DNA from: Stercorarius parasiticus
Lineage: Eukaryota; Chordata; Aves; Charadriiformes; Stercorariidae
Direction: 5' to 3'
Assembly (NCBI GenBank): GCA_013396915.1
Contig: VWZL01004619.1
Span: forward strand, 314 to 64,313
DNA length: 64,000 nt
A program made the translations under genes and the position numbers. Shown piece by piece: positions 51,500-63,950 of the stretch. The notes below the pieces were generated by a model. That model made no database searches, was not told where the DNA came from, and was given only the letters and a program-made list of their open reading frames with translations. Position 1 is the stretch's first letter, and each line of letters opens with the position of its first letter.

Positions 51500-51514
51500 G
51501 ACCCTCTGAGCTCT

Positions 51515-53991
51515 GATATGACTCAGCAGGTGCAGTCAGGTTAAAGTGTTGGTGCTTTTAGTGTAGAACATAAGCTTATCAAGGAACAGGAAGTTTCAGG
51601 CAATCTGAAGTAACCCGCAACTTATATAGCAACAATTATAACAGTAATATCACATATAGCCTGCTTAAAGTGACGAATGCCTTTTAAATGGCATTAATTG
51701 TCAGCAATGCTCATACGGTTTTTGGTTTGGTTTTGTTGTTTTTTTTTCCTAGTGGATGTTGCTAACATAGGTCAGCAGTTTAGACCGAGAGATTTCCTTT
51801 CAGAACCTGTAGAAGGGGAAAATGTGCTAAAGTATATCAAGCATTACCAAAAGTCAGTGTGTTGAGTGAACGTAGTGTAGATGAACACAAAAGATATGTA
51901 CTGTATGGCACTAAAATGTTAGTCACAGTACATAATGGTGCTTCCATTTATCAATTTTTACAGTCAAGGAAAAGAAGGTAAATCAATAATCATTTATTTT
52001 TGAAGGAATATTAATGCTAATTATATATAAATTCACTCCAATAATTGGACAAAGTCATATGCACTTTACTTTGACAGTTACAGTATATAAGCTAAAAGAA
52101 ATATCATCAGTTTTTTAAGTGAAAGATACTTTAATCACTCCAACAGACACAAAACTCTGCCTCAAAATGGAAATTCTAGTCTTGACCTCAGCAGGAAGAC
52201 ATAACTCACATTGATTATGTGGAAACCTATAGGAAGCAACAGTAATTACACTGATTTGCATACCTAAATTAACATAATTTTTTTTAAATACTAACGGTTT
52301 AAATTGTAAGCAAGTTTTGGACTGTAATTGTAATGAGTGCGAGTTACAGGAAAAGGCAACAGTTCAGCTTCCCTAGTGATGTGTCTTACTAAGGATATAA
52401 TTTTAATTTTGCACTTTATTACTGTTTAAAGGATACGCCATACAAGGGTCATCGAACATCTCTAGTTCTCTAAGGAGTAAGATTTTATATCACTGAAAGA
52501 CTATCAAAATCTTTGATTACCAGCTTCCTAAAACACAACAGTTTATCTTTACAAGGAGTACACAGTCACCTCCCCTACCTTCTAATATCTGCATCTGTTC
52601 TAGCTCCCCTCAGCCTCCTTGGTAGTTAGTAGAGAGGTAGAGAGGGCTGGAGATTTCATATCATTTGGCAGAAAATGTCTGCCAAATACTTCAGATGTGC
52701 CTGTCTTTCTCCATTAAGGGAGCCTCACGGGATTTCTTCAGATGAAGAAATCCCTTGGATGAATCCTACCTTATATTCCCAAATGCTGTCCATCCTATTT
52801 GAATGCTATATATTCTGTGCTTCCTCTCTCAGCAAATTTTGTCTAGAGTCTGAAGCTGAGTAAATGTAGAGAAAATGCTTACAAAATACTTACAAATCCT
52901 TACAGAACAGATGTGTGTATACCTGCATATTAGCAGGCAATATAGAATCAGATGGTACTTGATTACTATTCATAATAAATGCCACTGCTTCTACACACTG
53001 CTACAGAGATTCAGTCCAGATAGTACAGGTTGGGTACAGTCATTAGTGTCTGATGTTAATGGTCTGCTCATGGGTGTCGACGTCTGCATTTCACTGTGTA
53101 TGTTTGTTCTTAGCCAAGAATAGATGAGAAATTATTTGAGGTTGCTACATCTTTTTAACTGAAGAAACAAATAATCTTAATTCTATAAAATAATATACAC
53201 ATCTTTGACATTACTTAGGGAAAATTTATAAGAATTTTTTTTTTTATTAAGGTACAGCACTGGGTCCCATGAAGAATCTCCCAAACAACTGTCAAAAAGA
53301 CACTTTAATTTCTCACCAGTTATGACAATAAGATGACAGTCATTATTACAATAGTAGCATGAAATATTAGGAGAGTACTTACAAAAGTATTCTCATCTTG
53401 GTACTAGTTTGCACAAACTTGAGGTATTACATCTTGATGGAAACATTTCAGAGATTTCTAAAACTATTATTAAGTAGACTAAGTGTATCACAAAAGTGCA
53501 GATAAGAAAAACCTCTGGATTTTGGTCTCTAAACCTGTTTGCTCTCATTAATTTTGTACATAACAGATTAGTTTTTTCTTCAGCCACTCTCATCTTTATT
53601 CATCAATGCAGACATCTTTTGTATTATTAAAAATTCTGTGACCTAATAAAAAGTACTTACAGTATAATGAATATTTACGGCTATCTACAAACTGCTTTAT
53701 GCCTTCGATCTTATTTTCTCATTAAGCACAGATGTATAGGCTTTTACATATCTACAAAGGAATCCACTGCAGTTTGTCACCTCTCTGCATATTGAGCTCA
53801 GCATTGCAGTATTTTTCTGCCTTCTCCAAATTTGTAAAACATCTTACAGTATATGTTAATTACATTAAAATACTTCAAGAAAATGGGATATCTGTTCTCA
53901 TAGTTGGAAAAAGAATGAATTATTTTCCTTCTCTGTTAAGAGTCTAGGGGAAATACGTGGTTAAAGGAGTCTATACAACCACTAAGAAAAT
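51515..53991. other. AT-rich non-coding stretch
   Basis: No gene or interspersed repeat was recognised. Confidence 0.6.
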
Positions 53992-54256
53992 CACAGAATC
54001 ATAGAATCAATGGTTTAGGTTGGAAGGGACCTGCTACGGGCAGGGAAACCTCCCACTAGACCATGTTGCTCAGAGCCCCATCCAGCCTGGCCTTGAACAT
54101 TTCAAGGGATGGGGCACCCACAGCTTCTCTGGGCAGCCTGGTCCAGTGTCTCGTCACCCTCATAGTGAAAAATTTCTTCCTGATATCTAATCTAAAGCTA
54201 TCATCTTCCAGTTTGAAGCCATTATCTCTCATCCTATCACTACATGCCCTTGTAAA
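53992..54256 (-). mobile_element. CR1 LINE 3' fragment
   Basis: A minus-orientation CR1 tail. Terminal octamers read CACAGAATCATAGAATC on the plus strand. The minus-strand frame inside is open and shows the conserved C-terminal CR1 pattern (NGFKLE, RLDIRKKFF, RHWTRLPREAVGAPSLE). Homology ends at the segment reading (T)RAC, plus-strand ATGCCCTTGT, next to an A-run at 54253-54262. The subfamily differs from the 43.5/50.8-kb pair, for example GAPSLE in place of ESSSLE. Confidence 0.94.
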
Positions 54257-57200
54257 AAAAAAACACAGGACATGATCTGCTCTCCCAGGAAATGCATGGG
54301 ATGAACTGTTTAGTAGAAATCATTAATGAGTTTTTACTTTGATTTTGTTTTGCTTAAATTCACTACTACCTTACGTTAATTCAAAACAATTTTTATACTT
54401 ATGTAATGTTCTAAAAAGCCCTGAATGATGAATCCCTTACCTGCTTTTGGTGTTTTGGTGCAGCTCAAGCATCTGAGAGTACAGTATTACAGTACAGAGT
54501 AATGGGAATCAGTGCTTATTGGTTAGCAAGCCTTGCTGCCAGCAGGGGCTTATTTGAGAAAGCAAAAAGCAAAATCTTCGTATGTCAATGGTTCAAATAA
54601 TATTAATACTGAAATAGTAACCAAATATAATACTCAAAACCACCAAAATCCTCAAAAGTTCTTTCATGTATAGTGTTTGTTTATTTTCAGGTTTTGAAAC
54701 AATTCATGGCTCAAAAAAGATTTCAATTGCAAAAAATATTAAAAAGTATAGTTTCCCCATATTAACACTCAAACATCCTTATCCAAGGCTATATTCAAGG
54801 TAGAAATTGTATAGACAGAATGAGGCCAAGGACTACGACTCTTCACTGTGTTTTATTGGCCATGTCTGATGGAAGAGGATGCACTGAGATAAGTCTTATT
54901 TCTGACTGCTTACATAAGATTCTGTTCATGAGAAGTCTTGAGGCCCATCCACATCCCAGTTATATAAACTGAGACAGAACTGAGAGACAGCAAGAGTCTC
55001 TTGGTCAGTGCAGCTCCACTGAACATGAAAGCAACATCAGAATTCAGTTAAGTACAGGTACATTCAAGTCTCTAGTGCCTCAGTAGTCTGCAAGGTAGTT
55101 TACCAATCTTCCAAAAAGAAGGCATTGCCACATGAAATATGTCTTTATAATGTTTTCATCTTTATTTGAAAAGTGAGCATGAAAGCCATTTACATCCAGA
55201 AAACTTAACAGAAATGTTTCTTCATGTGCTCTAATAGAATTACACTAAGCTGTGTTTAGAATAAAGAATTTGTGTGACAAAGTGACTTTCCTAGAAAAAG
55301 ATTAAGTGCCACATATTTCAGTTTTCCTTCCATCTCCTTACTTTAGTTAGTTCATGATAGAGTTTGACCATTACTGACTAGAGTATTTCTAAATAGTTGT
55401 TAGCTGTCACCATAAGTTTGCTTTTTCTGTAGGTACATTTCATATATTCATACTGAATATATTCTTTGTAATTACCATGCATAGAAAATTTAAGATAATA
55501 GTTTGATTCTCAATGATTAGAAGGATTTAACTGTAATAAGACAGTCATTTTATCTTTACACCATGGAAGACGCCTTTGGCAAGCTTGAAAACTGTTTTGC
55601 AGTTTAGTATCAGAAGTCCTTCAGAAAGAAAATGAGATCTTAGTTCTTGATACAGTAGACAGGAATTTTGCCATAGGCTTTAGCAGTATAGAAAAAGTCC
55701 CCAATTCTTAGTTTTTAGATCATATGAAAAATATTATAGAAATGATAAATACTTCTGGAAGCTTTTTTTAAATAGTTTTAAAATATTTCATTGCCAGATG
55801 CATGGTGTTTTGATAGCATGTATATTTCAGGAAATAAAAAACTTCCCTGTTATCTCCATAAAATTTCCTGGGTTGATTTCATCTTTTGAACGTTCAGCTG
55901 ACAAAACTGTTGATGATTTTGTAAATGAGAGATAATCAAGATGATGGATTAAAAAGTCCTTTAGAGATAAAAACAAAGATTGCAAATAACTTTCTCCTTT
56001 GATGAAGACATCACAGGAAGATAAAACACATGGGCAGTCCAAAGGGAGGAAGCTTTTCAGCCATAAAATGTTTAGAGTACTCCAAAGGAAACTTTTGTTG
56101 AATCTGCAGAGAAAAATCTCAGCAGAGTGGAATGCCCATAATATTTCACAAAGAGCTTCTCTTCCTGAACTGACTTCCAGACTTCTAAAATTGCCATGAA
56201 ACAGAGAAATTATGTGTGAGTGGGATATTTCTGTAACTAGAAGTTAAACTTGAGACCTGGAAAAGTTCTTTATTTGTAAGAACTGTTTGCTCCTCTCCAG
56301 ACATTTTTTCCTGCTTTCTCTAATCCATTGTAGGTCAAAGTCTTCATGTTTTGACGAGCTGCTTGATTTCTTGGTTATGATTAAAAATATTTGTATAATC
56401 TTCCTGGTAATAGGAATCGTAAGAAAACTGCAAAATATTTCGAACATATAACAGTAAATAAAAAGCTTATTCCTTGTTTTACTTAACTATTTTTTCAAGG
56501 TCCTGTGACAAATGCATTTAATGCTTCAGTGAAATTTCCTGAAAAAAAAATAACTTAAAGGATGAGCAAAAGGAGTAAGTTGCTATGTGTTTTCCCTGAC
56601 CTCCACAATAATAATGAAAGAAAGAAGGAAAAAATCAATTCACTACACCTAATTAATAAACTTCTAACAGAATTATTTTATATAATTTTTAGACAAATTT
56701 AAAACAATTCTGTTACACTTGGATTTCTGCAACATAACAGAATAGTAGCTAAATTACAAGACTGTAACTTTCTTCAGTTCTGAACCCCACTTTAAGCCAA
56801 GTAAACATCTTTGAACTTAGTAATTTGCATATTTCAAATACCGACTTAATTTGAAAGATGTTACAATTGAGCAGAACAATGAACTACTAATTATGGCATA
56901 TTCTCTTTTTTCCCTTTTGTTCAATCATCTACCCTCTTTCTATGGACTGCAGTGCATTGTATCAAATTGTATCCTGCTAGTGACAACAGACTAATCATTT
57001 TAATTCCTCTCTTTGGCTAATAACCCCTTGATTCATACGCATCTGCTACACTATACTCTCTATTTCTTCTTTCTCAAAAAGATTTTTCTTATTTTCTTCT
57101 ATTGCTGGAGAGCTTTCTCTATCTAATATGTTCGGAGTTTGAATTTTGTGTCATATCTGTCCCAGAGTAAATTTCCTCTATGTTGCTGATGACAGCCGGT

Positions 57201-60200
57201 CAAAACTTTATGGGTTCTTTTAATGTATCTTTCTTTCATCTATTCCTTGCTGTCTCATCATCTTTTTGCTTTAAAAAATAATTTTGTAGGTTTTTGGTCA
57301 ACATCCAACTGTAGCAGCCAGGGCAAAGGAAAGTATTTTTATTGCTGACACTGATGCTTATCACTTATGTAACAGAAGGAAATGAGAATGATTCAGACCA
57401 GTCTTATATTCCGAATGCATATCAATTTCGCGAAGAAATCGGGAAATGCATAACTGACTAATGCCTTCACACACTAATATCTTAATGGAAGAATAGTTGC
57501 AAAGTCTAGTGAAAAATACAGTTTTCATGCTCACTTAAACAGATTAGGATAATTTTCTATAACAATGAACCAATGTAGTAGAACCAACTGTAACATCTAG
57601 GAAAAACGTATACAAAATCTGTTTTATTACATAGCATCAATTGGAAGCCAGTAGAGTTAATTTCACAAAATATTTTCTTTTTAAATCCTACTTACAGTAA
57701 TCTGGTAAATTACAGAAGCATTCACAACCTGTTCCCTGCAAAATGTATTTTTGAAAAGAAGAATCCTTTAGCTGTATTTTTTGAAAAGTGTATGTAATAC
57801 TGGGAATTTTGTTTTCAAGCATTTATAAAGTTTTATCTTTTTACCAATTAGGTTTAAAGGAAAACTAGACTCTGGGTTCCAGCAGTTTTAGATTGCCAGC
57901 ATCTAATTCTAATTTTTTCAGGTGAAAATGAGTAAGTCAGAGATTTTTGCTGGGACAGTGTGCATGAGGAAAAAAAAAGTAAATATGTCCTTGAAACTTA
58001 CTGGTACTATTCTCTAGCATTTGCATCTAGGAGAGGACAAAACATAGGAAATAACTCCAAGGCCTCTTTAGATTGTTATCATAGTCCAGAGTGTTCTCCT
58101 AAATCTTAGAAGGATGGATATAATTATTTGTTCAGCTGTGAAAGTACCGCCATTACAACATAAAGAGATGCTGTATTGGTGGTGTCACTGGGAATCCCTC
58201 TCCTCCTAGCATTTCACTTAATCTGAAAAAGGGATTCCAAAGTCCAAGAGTAAAGGCAGGTACCACTCATTTGCATTAAAAAAAAATAATTACTATCCCC
58301 ACCACTAGAAAGTAATAGATCGTCTGCAAGGCAAAGCAGTCTCAAGGTTACTCTCCCTACAGTCTTAATGTACAAGGCAGACATGCACTGTTTCTCCAGA
58401 CCACCAGGTAGGGAAAACAGTTTGCTTTTTAATGGAAGTGCAACATTTCTGTACGGTGGGTCTCTTACTGTCAAAGTCACTGTCAGAAAGATAAATGGTC
58501 ATGGAAGTATTGCTAATGTGACAAAATCCATCAATATGCAGTCCACACTAGCATTACCGATGACAGTTTTCCCACTGGAACTCCAAAGTGATATAAATTT
58601 AATTTTTAACATAGTGTTCACAAGCCAGAAAGTATTAAGTGGTGGAATTCATATCCACTCATTTGAATTCAGGGCCCTATAATACAGATGGCCAACTCTC
58701 TGGTTTATCTGTGATAAATCTCCTCCTTTTGCTTATAAATCTTAACAGGCTCTGACCAAGGGAAAAGAATTCCAAGTTAATTGGAAGGTTTTCTTTACTT
58801 TTGTGTCAGATGCTCAAGTATTTTCAGTGGAGCATCATTGGTTTGCAACATCTGAGTAGCAGAGGCATTGAGAGGGAGGTATATAGGTTATCTTTTGACT
58901 TCCTTATCTATTATGAATAATTCTTACAGCGGTGTGTGTATGGGGGTTTATATTTTCTTTTTTTCTTGCATTTACAAGCATATATCTTTGCTATGTGTTC
59001 TATTTGAAGTGTTCTAATAATATCATAGGATTAGAGGTAATAAAACACTAAATTTATTATGGGGACCTATACAGGCCACAAAATGTCATAACTGGCACGG
59101 TGTATATATTCAGTGACATCTAAAAGAGATCTTAAATGCGGGAGATATTAAAAAGTGTAATAAAAAGCAGAACAAAATAAATACGAACTAAACAAGGCAA
59201 TACATATTTAAGCAATGTTAATGTCTTCTTATCAGACTGCTGGTATAGACTGATTAGTGGAGCAACCAGTTATAATAATGTAACAGGTAGGCCTTCATAT
59301 TTTGATGCTGTTTTTCCCAAGAATCTAACAATCTTTTCCCTACTGCTATAAGCAGCTTAAGTTCTGAGTTTGGTCATGAAGGAAATATAGCCAACTATCA
59401 AACCCAACAGACAATACTTACAGTACATGGCACAAAATGCTATTATTAAATCTGTGATATTTCCTCCTTCCCAATTACAGTAGTCTCAAGAGAAAATAAT
59501 TACATATGATGTTAACCACTTTCTGCTTGCTTGGACAAAATTGACCATTTAAAAACATATATTTGATTATTATTTCTGGTTGACCGAAAAATAATGAAAT
59601 AATAATAATATTACAATACACATAATCTGGGCTGAAATTTCTAATGAAAAATATTATTTGAGATTCATGAGTAGTCTAGGAGTTTGGAACAGAGAAATAT
59701 CAGCATAATAAGAATTATTTCAAAATGTTTTAAAAAATATTATAGCTATGATTTAGGGCCAGTTTTAGTTAGGGCAGATAAAATGTCAATAACAATACAG
59801 AAAATTGGAAGCAATCAAATAAATACATATGTTCCTTTTAATGGTGAGAAGTTTGATTTTTTAAATTTTTTTCCTTGTTTGACTTAGGAAGATAAGGTTG
59901 AGATTTTGCACCTACTCAGTACAATTCTTTTACATTACACAGAGTATTTCTTTAAATGCAATAGAAACAAATGGTAGCAGGCTGTAGTCTGCTCAGAAAC
60001 TTCATTTGATTTCCAGTAACTTCCTCTACATTTTCCAAAATCCCTGTCTTTCTCTCATACAGGCACACAACTGCAGAAGAATGACACAACTGATACTGTG
60101 CTTGAATTCAGTTGGAAAGAAAACCATTTCTTCAGGCAATTTATCTCATGATCAGCTTCAACGTTACCGCTCTCCTCCTGAGCTATGGCTTTACAGTCTG

Positions 60201-62548
60201 TTGTTACACAGTTTCTAACTATTGTAAAATATAATGCAACTAAACACTCCTTCCCACCAATTATCCTCACACAAAGGCCTGTTTAATGACAGCTTTTAGT
60301 GTTTTATTGTAAAAGCAACATAATTTTTACCTAGCTATAAACATATTAAACAATAACTTAATGATCAAATTTAAGAAGTCCCCTCATCCTGGCCTGAAGC
60401 AATTTTTAAAACTGGCCTAGAAGCACTCTGTGACACAGATTGCATCTCTAGATATATTTAAAAACCATTGGGTAGACTCCAACAGTGTAGAAGTTAATTC
60501 TAATATTTCAAAACAAATATGAGATGACTTAGGCAATATTTAAACTAGTTAGCGTGACACAAATCCTGGACAAAGTTGATAAGGAACACAATTGGTAAAT
60601 TATTAAAAGATTGTAACTTAATGGTAATGAAAATAGCTTTATGAAAATTAGATCTTTAAAGACAAACCTGATACATTATTTTAGGAGATTATAACTTCGT
60701 TACCATGGAAACCGAGTAAGCTTAAGACTTTCAAAAGATAATTTACTTCATGCTGCACAATGTGATTAGAAGTTAGACTGTACAAACCCAAAGTACTTTG
60801 TGTTCAGAGGTGGTAAACTGATCATAGAAAGAAAGCTAAAAGACCAATTCCTTCACTAATAAAATTTATACTGTTTTATTTCATTTCCATATAAAAATAT
60901 GATTGCCTGCTTTATTACAATGTACTAGGCAAAATAATTTAAGTGACCCACCATATTTACTTTGACTAACAGGACATGAAGATTAACTATGATCTCAAGG
61001 CTCCCACTTGCATCAATTAAAGTTGAAAGCACTTTGCTCTAGCACAGAAATTTCATTGGATGAGATCCAAATGACTAGAAGATGGGACAAGATGAATTCA
61101 AACCCCACAATTTCAGCTAGACAAGCAGTTGTCTGTTGTAGGAACTCAGCTGGGGATGTTGTTCCATTTTAGTCTATTCAAAGCAGCTATTTCATGAACG
61201 AATTGCTGGTGACCATTACATACAAAATAGAAAAAATGACCAATATGAGCTACCATATGTCTAAAACATGATAGAATCATAGAGGTTATATCCTTTCCTT
61301 TTCTCTTTTTTTTTTTTCTTGTTAAAAAGGAAAAAAAGAAACTTGGTTTCTCACCCTATTGCTTCCTCTTAATTTTTCACACCTTCAAAAGTTAAAACAA
61401 AAAAAACATTTGGCTTTTTACTTCTCTTTCCAATACCGGCCACAAATTAGGAATTTTTCAATGGTCTTGTGGTCATTAAAACCTCCATCAAACTATTCAA
61501 AGGAATAGCAATATTAGCACTCCAGTGTGCTCTTTAGATACCAATTCAAGCAATTACATTCTGCTTACTTAAATCTCCTCTGGTGTTTCATTTGGAATAG
61601 CATTTTCTTCACATCCTAAACAGGTTCCTGATTATGAAAACACTGGTTCATGTCAGCAACGTGACTGATCTCAAGCGAACTGCCCATGTGTTTGCAGCCG
61701 TGGGTTACTGACTTGTTCTTTGTCTCTTTCCCAAGTTCAGTGGTACTTTGGATTGAGATGTGGGGCTGATATCAGGTGATAGATATCACCTAACATAGCA
61801 AGGAATAGCATTTCTGCTATTGCCGTGGAAGATGTCTGGAATATCAGGTCATGTGGAAAAATTAGAGGATTGCTCTTGCAATGAGCCACAGAAAGGAAGA
61901 AGCTCTACCACACAACTGAAGTCGTTAAATGTCAGAGAATGGCATCATCAAAGGTGGCAACAGTAGCAGTGGATTTCTGAGCATAGGACCTGCTTAAAAT
62001 TGCTGTAGTAATTGAAAGATGCAGAACCTGTAAGATGATTTCTATTCAAACCTATTTTTCTCAATAGCTACCTTGAGGCTCTGTATTCTTGCATTCCAGG
62101 ATTCCATCTATTAGAAAAACATGGAAAAAGTACAGGCTAGTATTAGAAAACAGTTTTAAGGAACTGCGTTTTTCAAGCATTTATTTATTTGTACACATTT
62201 ATTTGTATTTATTTTCTCTATCAAAAGAATGAAGTAAAAAGTGAACCATTTGTTTCTTGTTTTTAAATAGAAAGCTAGGAATATCATGTATTATTTAGGG
62301 AATCAGACATTCACAGAGACAAGAAATGTAGATCATTTGTTGAAAATGATGTACAAGTCAGATATATCTAATATTTGAAAAAACATTTCCTTTCCTTTAT
62401 ATGTTTTCCCGACATTGGATACAGAATAAATATTTTGAATTAAACAAGAGATACCGAGAAAGCATTACAGTTTAGAAATAGAACATCTGTCATATCCTAG
62501 ATTTTTTTAGCGCATTTACTGACTATATTGTTTGTCTATTATGTTAGA
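54257..62548. other. AT-rich non-coding stretch
   Basis: No gene was identified. Of note are a more balanced-composition block at 58190-58680 and an RFX-type X-box at 60699-60712. There is also a T-run/A-run pair at 61300-61340. A short ATAGAATCATAGAGG string at 61271 resembles a CR1 tip but has no CR1 body. Confidence 0.6.
60699..60712. promoter_or_regulatory. Candidate RFX X-box
   Basis: GTTACCATGGAAAC closely fits the X-box bound by RFX-family factors (GTNRCC, short spacer, RGYAAC). The left half-site is perfect and the right half-site has one mismatch. It lies in non-repetitive sequence with no gene in view. Occupancy cannot be inferred from sequence alone. Confidence 0.4.
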
Positions 62549-62818
62549 GTCATAGAATCATAGAATCATTTAGGTTGGAAATGACCTTTAAGATCATCAA
62601 GTCTAACAATAAACCTAGAACTGCCAAGTCCACCACTAAACCACATCCCTCAGCACCACATCTACACGTCTTCTAAATGCCTCCAGGGATGGTGACTCCA
62701 CCATTTCCCTGGGTAGCCTGTTCCAATACTTGATGATAACCCTTTTGGTGAAGAATTTTTTCCTAATATCCAATCTAATCCTCCTCTCGTAGAATCTGAA
62801 GCCATTTTGAGTCAGTTC
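62549..62818 (-). mobile_element. CR1 LINE 3' fragment
   Basis: A minus-orientation CR1 tail beginning with octamers (plus strand GTCATAGAATCATAGAATC) and 'TTAGGTTGGAAATGACCTTT'. The minus-strand frame 62845-62636 retains the CR1 C-terminal pattern (NGFRFYE, RLDIRKKFF, KYWNRLPREMVESPSLEAFRR). It is 5'-truncated just upstream of NGF. One irregularity, KRVIIKYW where other copies read RV(A/V)xHW with one residue fewer, shows a small insertion. Confidence 0.94.
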
Positions 62819-63837
62819 TTCCATTATTAAAATAGGACTTGCCATAATGACAGATTTGAACTCTTATTAGACATTAGGTCTGTAAGAATGGATCCCAGAT
62901 AAAAAGAGTAAGATTCTTGAGGGCAGTTCTGTGATACCACCACCCTCAAAATGCTTCTGAATTTTACAATTTTCATTCATTTTTTCACTGTTAAAGATGT
63001 GTTTCAGTATCATTTGGTGCATTCTAGTCTTAGAAGACACCACTAAAGACTTTAAAAATTTAAACATCAGCAGCTAGAAAAATAAGGGCCTAAAAGCTCA
63101 ATCTAGAAAAAAAAAATCATGTAACTTCTCCATTAAACTCTTCTGCATCCAGACCTTAGAGAGACGTATAAAGCACGTGCGCCCAGGTTTATTACTGTAA
63201 TCTAGAAAAATTCTTCCCTGTTGTTATCGACAGACACTTCACTTTTACAACAAACAAATTTATCCATAGCTTAAAGTTTTCCCTCCAGAAACATATCAAA
63301 AAACCTGAGTCTTGCTAAGATTGAGCATGCAAAGTATTTGCTGCCTCAAGCTGATTACTAAAGATGCAGAAATGAACTGAAAAGAGACAGAAGTTACAGC
63401 TGCTGTTTTCTTTTTATCAGAAATAGAGGTGATTCTGCTGCTTTCCATCTCTCTCTCTTACTCATCCCAACATGCAACATCTTGGCAGGTGTCTTTCTGA
63501 GAATTAAAAGCACTTGAATTTAATCCTCTCTCTGCCCATGGAAGAATATTAATCCCCTTTCAGAACAGAGCTCTCATCACCTATCTCACAGTTTTGAGGG
63601 AGTACAGATAACAGGATCTGGTGTTATACGGCCACAGACAGAAAGCACACATGGCAGATCACAGCATTCAGTTATAACTCAAAGTACGTCGGCTGAGATT
63701 ATGCTTTTTTCTTGTTGCATTGAGTGGTGCCTGGAGCTTGGAACATCCTCTGCTGACTGAGGGTTGATATGGCCCATCATCTCTCTTCCACAGGGTCTTG
63801 TGGCTTTGAGGCTGTGTTGTGACTTGAGTTTAACATT
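62819..63837. other. Non-coding stretch
   Basis: No gene was recognised. The composition becomes more GC-rich after about 63690. Confidence 0.55.
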
Positions 63838-63950
63838 TCAAGGTGCTGTCAGGGGGTGCTGCCGGGAGGCCTCTGTGGTGAGTGGCCGGGGCTGCCCCGA
63901 GCCGGACACAGCCGGTTCAGCTGGCTCCAACCCATCTGACTACATCTTAA
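63838..63950 (+). mobile_element. Possible fragment of an avian LTR
   Basis: A GC-rich block reads 'GGTGCTGTCAGGGGGTGCTG', then 'GGCCGGGGCTGCCCCGAGCC' and 'GGACACAGCCGGTTCAGCTG'. It contains several CpG in an otherwise CpG-poor window, including a GGGGC-TG-CCCC inverted repeat. From general knowledge it resembles a GC-rich segment of a common avian ERV LTR, followed in family members by a TATTTAAG-type promoter. Here ATCTTAAGAA follows at 63943. Neither end is identifiable. Confidence 0.4.

Larger units (their letters stand above)
50783..51514 (-). mobile_element. Young CR1 LINE, near-identical to the 43.5-kb copy, with missing segment
   Basis: A minus-orientation CR1 with intact terminal octamers (plus-strand ATAGAATCATAGAATCATAG from about 50783). 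Outside the 3' tip it matches the 43511-44658 copy at all but about three positions over roughly 600 bases. Differences are G for A at 50902, T for C at 50916 and T for C in GATCTCCC (51122). At 51419 a single N replaces the segment equivalent to 44148-44448 (about 301 bases, which includes the FADD catalytic motif). After the N, homology resumes exactly and ends at 51514, a different 5' truncation point from the other copy. Confidence 0.96.

Noticed and set aside
61271..61290. Additional CR1 tail (ATAGAATCATAGAGG)
   Set aside because: Only about 15 bases match and no CR1 body follows, so it cannot be separated from chance.
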